From assembly GCA_018398805.1 (NCBI GenBank), contig JAGFBZ010000817.1:2021001-2085000 (forward strand): a DNA stretch of 64,000 bases, read 5' to 3'. Below are positions 37,896 through 52,900 of this stretch, piece by piece (positions within the stretch are counted from its first letter, which is position 1; every line of letters starts with the position of its first letter). The position numbers were made by a program, and so were the translations under genes. The notes under the pieces were generated by a model. The model ran no database searches, had not been told where the DNA came from, and saw nothing but the letters and a program-made list of their open reading frames with translations. Source of the DNA: Hirundichthys speculiger (lineage: Eukaryota > Chordata > Actinopteri > Beloniformes > Exocoetidae).

Positions 37896-39251
37896 CGACA
37901 TTCACACATTACTCCTGCAGGTCTTTTCTTTTGTTTCTCATTCTTGCATTGCTGTTTCAGCTTGGATCTCACATTACATGTTTAATGTTGGTATTTAGAC
38001 ATTCTCCTTAAGAGTTGCGAGGTGTTCATAATGCACTCAGTGCTTAAGAAGTAAATTGTCATTGACAGGCACTACCTTACGTTAAGTATTTACGATTAAG
38101 TTTTGCACACATATACAGTATTTTATGTTTCCTCGCACCTATGTAACTTTTTTGTGAACATTGCTTGTCCTCCTTCATTTGCTTGATTTTGTTTCTTGTG
38201 CTGCTTTTATGAATTTCTTGTATGTGCGTGTGTGTGTGTGCAGCCAGAGAGGGGGTTGGGTAGAAAGGAGGACAGGAGGGTAGAGCAGAAATCAAATCAC
38301 TTAATTGCTGCATTTTTCATCTCCATCTTTTGTTTTATGGCGGCTGAGGGCCGGCAAGCGACTCTGGCTGTGATTCATGGATGTCAGGTAGGCCTGTGAG
38401 CAGTGCCATCCCTCATCAGCATCCAGCCGCCCGCGTACCCAGAGCACCTACACAATTACCGTGATGAATATAAGTTGTTTGCTTTCTTCTTTTTTTTAAA
38501 TCAGTTTTTTATGTGTTACGTTCATCCTTTTCTTGTTTTTTTTTTTTTTTTTTTTTGTGAGAACTGGGTGGTGCTTAATGCTACCGCTGAGCTGTCAGGA
38601 ACAAACAATTTGCCATTTTAAGTTTGCTTCCTCTCCTGCTTTTTCTCTTCCAAGAGCTAAGCCTGCTAAGACTCAAAGAGAGGAGATACAGACAGATAGG
38701 CAAGCTTGGAAGGAGAGGGAGGGAGATCCAGATAAGGAAAAGATAAATATAGGAAGGGGAGACGATGGATGTGTTTGTAGACGTAGTGAGGAGATGAAGG
38801 GAGTGGAGGATATCAAAATGAAATGAGGGAGTGGAGTGAAAGCGGAAGGAACAGAGAGGTACAGGAAGTAAGTAAGAGATAGAATATTACACATCTAAGA
38901 GAGACATAGAGGATGAGGTGGAGGTGGCTAAGCAAAGGAATTGTGGGGGACATATAGGAAAGAGAGCAAAGCTGCAACAGAAGGAAAGATAAGGTAAGGG
39001 GAGATAAAGGAGATGTGGGAAGGGTGAAATCATAGAAAGTAGTCTCAGCATCATGTTGGGTGAGTGACATGTCAGTAATGTACCTCCAGCATACCATTGG
39101 TTTTTCTTTTTTATAAATACATGGTGCTTTAAAAAAGAAAATGTTTTTTCTTCTTCTTCTTTTCTTTCTTTTTTTTTTTTTTTAAAAAAAAAAAAAGAAA
39201 ATTATAATGGAGATTCTCAGTGCTGCTCAGTTTAGTATGTCCTCCAGTGTT
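37896..39251 (+). other. Intronic stretch with purine-rich block
   Basis: No exon recognised. 38680-39010 is strongly purine-biased (GGAGA/GAAAG units); the minus-strand frames over it are Ser/Leu/Pro-rich artefacts. T runs occur at 38538-38556 and near 39170. Confidence 0.5.
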
Positions 39252-39562
39252 GGCAGTAATTTGGTAGTTTAGCGCTGTCACCTCAAAGCAAGAAGGTTTC
39301 TGGTTTGAATCACAGCTGGGTGCTTTTTTAAAGCAGTTTGTTCTTGCTGTTCCTGTGTGGATTCTTTTCCAGGTATCACATTTGGCTGAATGGTGATATC
39401 GATAAACTGCCCATAAGAGTGAGTGAGAGGGTGCAAGATTGTCTGTCTGATGGACTGGTAAACCGTCCAAGCTGTACCTCTCCTTTTGCTCAATAACAGC
39501 TGGGATAATCTCCTGCCCTCCTATGACCCTGAACAGAAAATGGCTGAATAGAAAATGGATGG
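39252..39562 (+). mobile_element. Worn V-SINE copy with 3' tail
   Basis: GTAGTTTAGCGCTGTCACCTC ... GGTTTCTGGTTTGAATC is a decayed tRNA-like head. The core is degraded, but GTGTGGATTCTTTTCCAG remains. The tail GGACTGGTAAACCGTCCAAG, AACAGCTGGGATAATCTCC, ATGACCCTGAACAGAAAATGG and GAAAATGGATGG is characteristic. Confidence 0.65.
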
Positions 39563-39639
39563 GTATCTTCAAGAGCCTGATTTATACTGGGACTTTGAAA
39601 CTGACAATATTCAAGAATTTGAAAGTGTAACAATACACT

Positions 39640-39830
39640 TTAAGCTTACCACAATAGTAAACATCGCCCTGTTTCAGCTTTTTTATGTGCTGCTGCCATC
39701 AAAGTCAGAAAGAGTCATAGTTTCAACATCTGATATGTTTTTTTGGGAATAAAATATGGGTTTATGAGATTTGTGTTCTGTTTTTGTTCCATGTTTATCA
39801 CAGTGTTCCATCTTTTTGGAATTGGGGTTT
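39640..39830 (+). mobile_element. Terminal fragment of the Tc1-like family also seen at 2325-4790
   Basis: ATAAAATATGGGTTTATGAGATTTG and the end GTTCCATCTTTTTGGAATTGGGGTTTATA match the right end of the relic at 4690-4790 (ATATGGGTTTATGAGATTTT..., CCCAACC...GGGGTTGTA). Only one end is present. Confidence 0.55.
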
Positions 39831-41801
39831 ATATAATATTTGATGTTGCATAAAATGCATTAAATGAGGGAGCCTTGTAGTGCTTGAGCATGGGATCTGA
39901 CTCACCTTAATGGCACACAGCTATCACTGATGTTATTTGTGGGTTTTTCCTATGTTGGAAAGTCAAAATGTATGCCTTTTTTCTTTTTGAGTTTTAGTGT
40001 TTGCTCCGCTCTTCTAATTATTGTCTGTTTGTACCGATCACCTCTCAGTGAATGGCCATTGATTGATGTGTCTTTATTCTTTTTGGATGATGTCCCACTT
40101 TGCTCAGTAGAAGCCACTAGTTGTCAAAAAAATTCTGCTCTCAGGTCTTTTCAACCAGATTGTTAAATAATGATGTTTTTTTTTTTTTTTTTTTTGGCTT
40201 AAAAATGGGATTGAATCACATTATACTTTTCATCTCTCCATGCCATAGGTTTGAATACAGTTTGTAAATATAGTGTGCATGTTACAGTACTGATAAAAGA
40301 ATGTTTCGTCTATCACTGACACTTTAACACAAAACCATTACTTCCTCGGAAAGAGCCACTGGTCATCAGTGTTGGCCGTGTGTAGGTCTGGCACATACTC
40401 TTATACAGTCAGCGCTCAGGTACACACATCCAGAGCCTCTGAACGCACACTCGGTAAATTAAGCTTACTCTGGCAGCGAGATGGCCCCCTCACTGTCTCT
40501 GCAAATAAGTGTGTGCAAATACTGTGCTGCACACAAGCCTCATGACACCGCATCAAACATAAAGGTAGAGAGAGAGAAGATGAAACAGAAGCTAAACCTA
40601 AGATGCCATGTGTGTGCTCATCTCTTTCCTTATGGGTTTGTTTGCATCCCATCCACAGATGGACAGAAGTAAGTTGCAGTGAAGCTGCTAACTTGGATGG
40701 GACATGGAAAGCACATGTGTCTTCATCACATTTAAATTCAAATGTGTGTTTGTGTGCTTTTTTCCAATGCATCGATAAGTTTTAGCGTGTGTTTTCTAGA
40801 TGAACTGTGTATGTGCCCTCGGCTACCTAGGAATGGCAGAAGCAGTGTTAAAGTTGGAACAAGTGGCCTCTGATATCGATATTTGAGTAGAAATAGAACC
40901 CAGATAAGTTCAATGATCAGCATCAAAACAGCAGAAGAATTTAACTATATATTCTATATATTTTTGATTTCTGCATGCTGGCATGAAGTCTGTTAAATTT
41001 AGTCTTTTTCTCATCATTGTCCTCTTAACATTGTTAGTGAGCATGCAGCCCAAGAATAAAATGCTAATTTCCCCTCCAACTCAGCTAATGTTTTCATTTT
41101 GTAAAAGATGTACCTGACATGGAAAAGAAATGTTGTCTTTGTTGAATGTTACTTTAATCATGACATGAGGTGTCCCACTGAAGGAGGGGAAAAAAGTGTT
41201 ACCTCAAAATGTCACCCACACTGCCTCTGTAACACAGCAGACTACTCATGCTTTATTTCAGTATTATTCTTTTACAGAGATTGGTTAGATAAAATACTTA
41301 GAAAAAAAACAGCATATAGCAAGTGAAAAAAGTCAAAAATATGGCACTCTTATCATAAAAAATAAAGTAATTAATTTTAAAAATAGCAAAAATTCCATTT
41401 GAACTGATCTGGTGCAGGGTCAACAAAACAACTTGGCTGACATTCAAACAATAAGCTCACTTCAAAACATCCCAGAAAAACGGCTCTCACTGCAGGTGAA
41501 CAGAGGTACAGGAAATGAAGGTTGATTTTAAAGGGGCGACATTATGAAAACAATAAATGATTAAATAAACAGGTCAAAGTATTTGCGTGCAAACTGATGT
41601 TAGGGTGTGTGAAGTGACTACCAATTCGAATACTCCAAGCTAACATAATCCTGTTCCTTAGTTTGACGCTGCTTCAGTCTGAAAACACATAATTCAGTGA
41701 AATGTTAAATTTTGCTGGGCTCGCTGACATCACAGACTCAGATCAGAATATAACTATACAGTTTCCTCATATTTATGTCTATCCAACTTCACATCATGTT
41801 A
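39831..41801 (+). other. Intronic stretch, no exon recognised
   Basis: Unique-looking sequence with a T run at 40177-40195. Open frames such as 40416-40772 (-) overlap frames on the other strand and show no domain. Confidence 0.5.
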
Positions 41802-41803
41802 TA

Positions 41804-43416
<1,613 letters not shown>

Positions 43417-44412
43417 TATTTGCTGTAGCTTGGATGTGGATAGTGTAAAGTTTTAACTCCCATTCAAAATAAGGCACACCCTGCAGTGGAGAGGGGTGGA
43501 GTCAAGCATCTGACCCCGACCCCCTAAAACCAGTATAGAGGTATAAAGAACTCATATGGTCTATCAGGCAAACAATGCTATAGTGTCATTCCAGTGCAAA
43601 GATCACAGCACTGTATAGAGAAACTTTCAGATATCTGGATGGAGGAATGTGCATTCAGCCTGCTTCATTAGTTTATTTGCTTTGTTGTTTTATTTTGAGA
43701 CAACGTCTCCTGGTGTGTGACTTCCCTCTATTCTCCTGTGTGGTAACTGTCTACACACGTGTGTCTGAATCCCGTCAGTATATTTCCTCACTCTCTTGCT
43801 GGTTCAGGGTCATCTCGTCAGTCTGGTTTCTTTGGTTTTCTGGTTGCTCTTTTGAAGCAGCACCATTTGTCCCTGTTACAGAACTTCGCTCGACTACTCC
43901 TGTATTTAGGTCCTTCATGATGAGATTGGGTTCAAATATGTTCATTCACAACACTTTGTTAAAACAAAAGATATTTCTCATCTATCTGCACACAGTTTTT
44001 TCAACACTTGCAATCTCAGTTGTTAGAAATTAAATACTGAAATATTCCATTATCTTAAGTATTCCGTATCCAAGTGCTTGGTTATAGCACCATTGGCAGC
44101 TGTCTGCAGCCTGAAGTCTTGAACTAGCCTACAGACTTGGCACACCTTTCATTCGGCAGTTTGTCTAATTCTGATTTTTAGGATTATTGACGATGGTTGG
44201 ATGGGGAGGGTAATTACCAATTACCAATTGCCACTTCAGGACATTCCCCTTTCAGGACAATTTTTTTTTTTTTTTTTAAATGTGATTTGTTTGGCTCTCA
44301 TTGTCTTTGAATGCAAACCTTGGCCCTTGCCTGAAATTGCGAGCTCTCTAATAAATCAAGCTCAAGTCTGAAGGAATGATTTTCTATTGAGTGAAAGTTT
44401 ACATTGTGATTA

Positions 44413-44449
44413 CCCCCCCCCCCCCCCAAAAAAAAAAAAAAAAAAAAAA
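44413..44449. repeat. Adjacent poly-C and poly-A runs
   Basis: About 15 C followed directly by about 22 A. Runs like these are error-prone in sequencing, so their exact length should not be trusted. Confidence 0.9.
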
Positions 44450-47400
44450 CAAATCCTGAAAAGAAATCTGACACAGAAAATACATGTTGAATTTTCCTCA
44501 GTGAAACACTTACAAGCTTCTCTTATTCTGGTTACACAAACAACTTCACAGATTTGATTAAAATAAATGTGCTGTAAGCTGAACTCGTACCTTCTTTGTC
44601 ACAATGCAAACACGGCAAAAACAGACGCCTTTATACAGGCTGCTTCTTCATTTACTATAGGCTCCGGTTTCCATTAATGTTGACAAGTTTTCTCTGCATT
44701 GATTCCAAAGTGAGATACCTGCAGTTTTATTTTGATAAGAAAAGTAAAGGCATGGAAAGGATATAAAATTTAGAGATTAAAAATTAGATACAAATATGTT
44801 TGAATGCCAAACAAAACTGTCACATTCACATTTCCTAATCTTGGCTCTTCCTGTGACAGGAAAGATGTGTGTCAATGATTTTAGAACGCTGCAAAACTAA
44901 ATAATTTTAAAAGATGTTTTGTATGGAAATATGTTTAAATACGGCGAGTAAACACATCACAAAGCAATTAAGTTCTTTTTAAATCATTTTTTAAAATTCT
45001 AGACAGCAATTGGGGGTTGCAGATGTATGGCTGCTTTGTCAAACTCAATTTGAAGCCACATCGAGAAAAACTGAAGTGAAAGACATTTCTCACAAAGAGC
45101 AGGAGACGGTGTTTATTCTACCCATGAGATTTAAGAAAATCAAGCAAACAAAAGGACATTAGTGCAAAACCAGAGAATGGAGAGACAAAAATGATTAAAC
45201 TCACTCTGTGGGGGTGAAAGGAACTGCGCTTTGCATTTAAAAACAAACACACACACAAACAAACAAGTCAGTCAAACGGGTCAGTCAAAATGTATACTTT
45301 TAAAAACATGAAGAACTGGTAGTCAGACTACAGTGAAGCTGAAGCTGAAAGTTAGGAGGTTAGAAGACCTCGCCAGCTATTTCCCTACATTGATTCCAGT
45401 ATTTTACTCCATCTACGTGCAGGGGCTGTTGCTAATGAACTCAAAAAAAAAAAAAAAAAAAAGCCAGACAGGGGTAACTACATTTAAAAAGGTATTCACT
45501 GATTCATTCACTGATATACACAAGGTGAATAAATGGAGATGGTGGAGGTGGCTGGAATGGAGAATGAGGATGGAACAGATTGAGACACAGACGGGATCTA
45601 AAATGAGGAATGGTAATTAAAACTGTGCTGGTGAAAACCAAAACACAGATTTAAACAGATATTAAAACTTATGCAGGGCCGAACATGGAGTGGGCAGTAC
45701 TGGGAATATCAGGTTGAGATGGGCAGATACGATCAGGGACCGGGACACAGGAGAGGAGAGTGTATAAAAGAGAGGTAGGTGTAGTCCTGAGTAATCCAGA
45801 GGAGAGGAGGAGCATACAGACAGACAGATAATGGGCCAGATTTCAGGGGAACTGATCCAGTAGTATCCAGTTCTGAAACAAGTCCAAAATCCAATAGTCC
45901 AGAACAGGTTGGAGAACAATAAGAACTTCCCAAGCCGAAAAGGGAAAGGAAAAAGGCAGATCTACGAAAGAATCCACAGAACAGGTGAGTGTGATTAGTT
46001 GATTAGGAGGAGAGCGGCACAGACAGAGAGCAGGTAAAGAAAGCAAATGTGGGTTACTCAGAAACCCGGTTCTGGAATCATGACCATATGAATGATATTA
46101 CAACAAACAAGCGTCAGTGTGAAACATACTTCTAAAGGGAATTTGTCACAAAGCATATGCTACTTAAAGAAATAATTTTTTAATACACTGGCATATTTTC
46201 TGTCTAATACATCTGCATATTTTGCAGCATATATATCTAATCTTATCTTTCCTTTCGTTACAATTTATAAATTTGTAAAAACCACAATCCTACAGTTGGT
46301 GAAGGCTTGAATGAGGGAGACTTCTGCGCAACACTGGCCGTGTGCCACATGTGAACAGTGTGTGCACGTGCATGTCTGTATGTGTGAAGAATGTAGCCAG
46401 CTTTTAAATATTAATCTCAAGGTCAAAGGGACGGAGATTTTGATATTCATGCAGGGTGCTGCGTGCTGAAGCCCAACCCACACTGCTGCCTCTCCTCACT
46501 GGCTCACTGGCTTGTTATTTCTGCTACTGTTTTTCTTTTTCTTCCTCTTATGTGCTGGCACAATATTGCTCCTGACTGTGTATGTTTGCAGACACATTGC
46601 ATCTGTAGTCATTTTAAATGGGTTGCTGGGACAGTAAGGCATTGCCACCACATTTAAGATCAGCTGTTTCTGTGTATGTTTTAGGACAGAGAGAGTTATT
46701 GAAGGCTGTTGGCCATTTGCCATAGGTGATTTTAGTTTTTCTGCCAACTGAAAGTGAAGTCTGTTGCACTTGTATTCATCCTCTTGAGACAAGAAAAAGG
46801 AAATATACATAGACTGACCCAAGGGGTTACATATAGCTACATACCATCACAACAGTTGTTGCATTTCCTGAAGTGTGTTATGAATATTCTGTCTGCAGTG
46901 TTTATCTTTCAGTCCAGTACCTGTGACAGACAAGTGGCTTATAACTCAGCTACAATATTCCCAGGTTAACATGCACAGACTCACAATCTTTATGATATTA
47001 TGATGATTATAGAAAATCTAAACCCACTAAATACCTTGACTTTGATGGAACGGCATTATTTCTGTATTATTGTTATGAGTCCTGCTGATAACATATGTAT
47101 CCCAATGCCTTCCAGAAATACAGCATATGTGGTACAAAAACAACAAACTTGAAGCCTATATTGACATTTTTCATTTGAAGCACAGAGAAATGGTGCTGGA
47201 TGGATAATCCACTCATTGATATGGAATACTGAGACCTTACTGAGGGCAGATATATGGTTTTTTTTTCATTTTTTTTTGTAACAGAATTGAATAAGTACAA
47301 CACATCACCTCAGATTTCTGCCAACAGCAGGAATTAAATACTTTGGCGTCTTTGGCAATATTTTGGCATCTGATGGATCTAGGTGGTGAGTAAGTACAGT

Positions 47401-48519
47401 ATACAAGTCTGTATTGCACATGATGATTGCTAGAGGGACAAACCTTAAAGCTCATTGCTTTTATTATGTCATTTTATATTTTCCTCATGGGCTTTTAATA
47501 GATATTGCACCACTGGTATCACTGAAAAAATGTAACTATCCATTTTTAACAGTATTATACAGCACAGATAGTTTTAAATACTACCATCAAGACTGGAGGT
47601 ATTTTTTGGTTCTGGTTCCTTCACCAGGACAGGCCTTTTTTATGTTTTATGTATTTTATGATGTTAAACATTCACTGCGCTTAGTGGCATACATTTGCTG
47701 AGCTCTGAGATCAGACTGTGAGCTTGCAGGACTGTCTGCAGCATGTGCACACACTTGTGTATTTAAAGAGACTTCCATCATAGCAGTGCTATGCTGTAGT
47801 TAAGTCAAGAGTTCCTTGGAGTCCTCATTATTTGAACCATTTATCAAGCTGGCCTTTTGGTCCCTTGTAGTTGAATACATACACTCACGTATGCACACTA
47901 ACAATAGTGAAAGATGGGAAAATAAATAATGGATAATGGATTATTTAAATCTCTCCCTTTGGTTCAGTGAAAACTGTAAACTTTCTGTTAACAGAATAAA
48001 GAAAAGCAGAAGTTAGATATGTAATTTTCAGAAATAAGCCTGATTTCTGCACCAAATCTGCATTGATTTTGTTCTGGAGCTGATCTCCAGTCATGTAGAG
48101 TCATGTAAAGGTGGATAAGGTTACATATGAACACGGCAGGCTGTGGACTTAATGAGCGACATGTCTGTTTCCTCTAAAGGGGATCTGCTGAAACATGCAG
48201 GACATGATGCACTCGTCAAACTGTGTGCCGCTTTACGCATTGTAATTTGATTAGTTGCTGGGTGGTGCTATTACATATGAGCAAGTCATTTGATATACCT
48301 TTAAAAGGACTCTTACTTTTTACTTCCTCAGTTCTTTAGTGTCTATTTCACATTCGTGGCATCACTCAGCTCTAAAAGTTGAAATTCTTCTGGATATGTT
48401 CAAATATTTAATATGCAGGTAAAGGCAGTGTTACATCTGGGTGAAGAACATATCTTGTCAATGATATTGAGCACCTGACTTAATATAGCAGTCCAAATGT
48501 TCAGTTGTACCACTATTTG

Positions 48520-48600
48520 AAGTAATTAATTTCCCTTTGGGCATGAATAAAATATTTTTGAATTGAATTTAATTGAATTGATCTGAATTGAATAAAAATA
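48520..48600 (+). repeat. Retroposon-type 3' tail
   Basis: AATTTCCCTTTGGGCATGAA followed by repeats of GAATT/GAATTGA resembles the 3' end of fish LINEs and SINEs that use them. No body of an element is visible upstream. Confidence 0.35.
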
Positions 48601-49095
48601 AGGAACATTGAGGAACTTAGGAGGTGCCATCAGTCTACCCGGATATCCATTTACAGAGTCTCTGTTGGAGATTATTTTTAAAGGTTACAAGATCATTTAA
48701 AGCAGCTGATAGGAACAGAAAGCAGTGCTGTTGGGAAATGAATGAGTAAAAACTGAGTCTTCCATTTACTGCCATTTTTCTTGGCTACAACAGAGAGCAG
48801 ACTAAAACCTTTCTCTGCCAGTGAATGCTTCAGGAAAGAGAAAAGTTACAGCAGAATGATTTTAAGTTTTCACAAATATTCATTCGCTGGTGTCATGGCG
48901 GTTAATTCAAGTGTTGCTGTGTTCAAGGTTTTATTCAAGACGTTTTTCAGATGAGCATATTTCATATTTTTTTTGGTTCCCCTTAAAAAATCCAAAGAAA
49001 GAAAAAAGTATTCCAAGTTGATGTGTAAGTTGAATATTATTGCAGAAGGGTCTGGGATTCAAGAATAGCAATCACAGTTAATTGCAGTTGTCTAA

Positions 49096-49910
49096 TATAA
49101 GGTGCGGTGAGGGACATTATTCTGAATTAGCATTCACACACACATATGAAACCAAACTCACACATACTATACTGAAAACCTTACACACATGCATGTGAAA
49201 CCCTCTCATACATACAACTGGAAATTTCAGTTGAAGCAGAAGTTGGTTGGTTAGCTAAGTAGCGCAACTTCAGGAATACAGGTAACGGCGGGGAATTTGC
49301 GATGTCATGTCAGCAGCCAAAAACCAGTCTGAAGCAACTGACTTCATTCATAGTATTCTGGCTTCAGCAGAGACCATCCGCACACTTGGAAGTGTTTCAA
49401 CTAGAAAAACAAGGAGGATCAAACGAATATGCATTGTTTCTAGAAAGTCTGATTGGATCTAATTGCTGTTGGTGGCGATGGGACACTGTCATGCTGATGG
49501 GAAAAGAGACGAGAGGCAACTGTCCAGTATCTGTATTTGGAGCCACGGGGGTCATTAGGAGCCCAATGTGCGGATGGTCTCTGCTGAAGCCAGTATACTA
49601 TTAATTTAGTTGTATTAATTGTAAAAAACTTGCATTAAACCTGAATATGTTACCTATATTCTGAAGCCGCGCTACTTTGCTAACCAACCAACTTCTATTT
49701 CAGCTGAAATTTGCTCTCACACATACAACTTAAATTTCCAGTTGTATATATGAGAGGATTTCACATGTATGTATGAGAGAATTTCTTATGTGTGTGTGTA
49801 AGATTTCACCTGTATGCATGTAATGTTTTCAGTATAGTATGTGAGAGAGTTTTGTTTCATATGTGGGTGTGAATGCTAATTCAGAATAATGTCCCTCACG
49901 GCACCTCATA
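49096..49910. mobile_element. Nearly palindromic 815-bp foldback element
   Basis: The left end TATAAGGTGCGGTGAGGGAC matches the inverted right end TATGAGGTGCCGTGAGGGAC. The arms continue inward with strong inverted similarity: TTATTCTGAATTAGCATTCA, GTTGGTTGGTTAGC, and 49359-49389 with TGGCTTCAGCAGAGACCATC answered at 49563-49592. The arms are therefore about 295-350 bp and the unpaired centre about 170 bp. GTCTAA flanks both sides (49090-49095, 49911-49916). The 100-aa + frame inside spans the fold and is probably not a protein. Superfamily not determined. Confidence 0.75.
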
Positions 49911-49916
49911 GTCTAA

Positions 49917-52900
49917 GCTCGTCGTGCCAAGTAAACCAATGTCTGACAGTCGGTTGTTGAAAGATGAGAAGAGAGAGGATGCTGGTACCGTAAACTTTTA
50001 CCAGACTTTAATGAAATTGCCCAATGTGATATTGCAACTATGTGAATGCAGTTCTGTGGGGAAAATATTGTCCACCTCTGCTCAAGTAGCCTGAGCCAGT
50101 GAAGCCAGTGCATTAATCCATTAAGGTATTTGAAAGCATACTACCTGTGAAAATTCTGCAAGTAGCTTTGACGCATACTGTGGTCCACGCTCTTTCAGAA
50201 CAATTGTTCATAAATGCACAGTTTATTGCTAAGTCACAGTTACTCTCATCAGATCATAATCTTCACAAAAACAAGCAGCAGAAATGACTAGTCTGTTCAC
50301 CTCTAAAGCTTGCCTAAGGGAACAGAAATACTTTTCTTTTAAGCAAGTGTGTGTGCAGAACTACTGAAATATGCGTTCCAAGGGGTCAGTTTCTACAGAA
50401 AATACATATTATACTTATGTCCAATAAAAATAAATTCAGCAAAAAATCTGCATGGTCATGACAACTCATTGGATAGGTAGTTGTTTACAGAAAACCTGAC
50501 ACAATCAGTTTCACACTCCACACTGGAGTCTAATATGCCTGAGGACAAACATACTACTTTTGTTTAACAAAAAAAAAAAAGGTGTAATTTTAATGAGGTT
50601 GGGAACTGGCAGTGCCAGGCTGGCTTCTCCCTTGTTCCCAGTCATCAGCCCCAGTCAATCTTTGCTGGACTCCAGCGCTCTGCTTCTTACAAAATGCATA
50701 GACATGAAATTTATATTCATCCTTTGATCTCTGTCTTGGTAAACAAAGCTCAGGATACTTCCCACATTGTGGAAATATTCATTTGATGAAGCAACACTTG
50801 CTTTTTAGATACGCACAGGTATAAAGACATAAAGCAACGATTGTGAATAATGCCTTATTACTTAGTAGATCTTAGAATCAGTCCTGGATTGTACATAAGA
50901 GATGACTGGAGCCACTGATGCATAGTTAGCACACTGCTGTTTTGAAAGCTCAAATGTTAAAGATGACTTATTATGCTGCTTTCATGTCTTTGCTTTTTGA
51001 TTTTGTTCACACAGGAGGTTGATATGACCGAGAACCTGTCAGAAATATACATTTCCAGTGGGGAGTGATATCAATCTTATTTCTAGCTTTATATCTACTA
51101 CACTTGAAACAGGCCCAACATTTACAAAGGTAACATGATGCCGTGGTTGACACAGATGTGAAATGACCAAACCATGAACTTCTACAGATGTTATTACTAT
51201 TAAAGAGATACTTAAACTAACTGGGAATTTTTTTTTTTTTTTATGGATTTCTGCACAGTCACGCTTCTTTTGTCACTTGTGGTTTTCAGTGCAGTGAAAT
51301 GATAAAGATTTCCTAAAAAACAAATATACTTTCTGTCATTCCAGTGTAATATATTTAACTGGACAATTTGCTCACACTCATCTGTACTGTGTAATGCATT
51401 TGACCTTATATATGCATGGCGCTAGTAGTCTCCTTATGTTCTACATTGTCATTTTTTCCTTTTCTATTTTCTCCAAATATTTGGTCTGTCTGCATGGCCA
51501 TGTCAGCAGATGTAGCTGTCTGTCATTGTGTTTTAACAGACTAACTCCCGGCTTTCCCCATCAGTGTCAGAGTAACGCCCCAGCTCTGATCTGAGCTGCA
51601 CTCAGGTGTGTCACTGACTGCTCTGTTTCTCCATAATTACATCGTGAGCTTGACTCAGTCTTCGATGCCTGAGTGTGCTATCTGTTTGTGTCTTTTTACC
51701 CCAGGCAGAAACATGTCATATCTCATGCTTCTGTCCATCTTGTAGACAGATACAATATTTAGAGCCAAAATTTGGAGTGTGAGTTGAGAGTAGACATGAA
51801 GGTAGGGGAGGAAGTGCTGGGAGATGACAGTAATGATAGCATATAGACAATAGTCAGGGAAGGAGACAGCAATTGAGTGTATTCTTACAAGTCATGTCAA
51901 AAAGACAGGATGTGTAGACAAAAAAGATACCAGATATAAATCTAGGTTTGAGCAGTGAGTTGACTTCAGTATTCTCACAATGTCTTATCTCAGTCGCAGT
52001 GTGAATTATCCTGCTTGCTGTTTTTACTGCATGCTCTATTATTCACACCCAAAATCTGTTACGGTTTATAGTTTTATCCCTTTATAATTTTGCACGGATT
52101 TCTCATTGTTTTCCTTCATGCTGTTGAATACCGGCTACAGTGCAGAACTAACAAATCTGTGTGCAGCGCAGTGCTTTTGTTATTTCCTAAACCTGTTTCA
52201 CAGCTATCATAGTGGTTGTTTTATAGGAACCAGCTGTACTTGCTTGGAATTGAGACTTTAAAGTCTTGCATTGTAGTTAGATTAGCAGTATCGCCTGTCT
52301 TTGAGGGAATGCGCTGTGGACACAGTTTGTTGTGCGTGCTGCTCTGAGTTTTTGTTGGAATTGCACATAGGGCCGTGTCTGTCGGGGCCTCCAATGCTGT
52401 CTCTCAAGTTTTTCTCTTATCTTGTAGACACTCCTTATGTGCTGGTGTGCATGACTACAGTAGATATATACAGTAGCTAATATTTGGAGCCCTACCTGTA
52501 TGATTCGCTGTGTCAAATCAGCATGAGCAGCCATATTTTCAGACAATGTTAGATGTTTAACCGTGGATTCAGAATTTATTGTATAATAGGGGTGTCAGGG
52601 GGGAGAACTCACATTCATCAAGGGCTTTGCAGACAGGCAACTTTCTCTCTTCTATGGCTTTCTCCAGTTATTCCATTAGAAGAAGACAGGATCACCACTC
52701 TTCTCGACATCAGTTAAGATCTTTTCCTTGCCAAAATGACAGGAATATAGCCTTGAATTTCTTGTGAGGTTCAGCAGATCAATGTTCATCCCAGCTTTGT
52801 CCTTACCCTCGTACTAAATTGGTGTCTTCCGAGTCAGTGGGAGTTGGTATAGTTGCTTCAAAACCAGAAGTTTACATGACACGCCGCGCTGCCACCCAGT

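Larger units (their letters stand above)
43419..49089 (+). other. Intronic stretch, no exon recognised
   Basis: Holds a C-then-A homopolymer pair (C 44413-44427, A 44428-44449), an A run at 45443-45461, purine-rich patches at 45530-45800, and a retroposon-like tail at 48520-48600 (TTTCCCTTTGGGCATGAATA then GAATTGAATT units). The 128-aa + frame at 43647-44033 shows no domain and no splice context. Confidence 0.5.

Noticed and set aside
39129..39572. 147-codon frame on the minus strand
   Set aside because: It covers a worn V-SINE and ends in a Lys run from a poly-T/A tract; no independent coding signal.
43647..44033. 128-codon frame on the plus strand
   Set aside because: No domain, Ser/Phe/Leu-rich, no splice context; consistent with chance in AT-rich DNA.
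49302..49604. 100-codon frame inside the palindromic element
   Set aside because: It reads through both arms and the centre of a foldback; no protein family resemblance.
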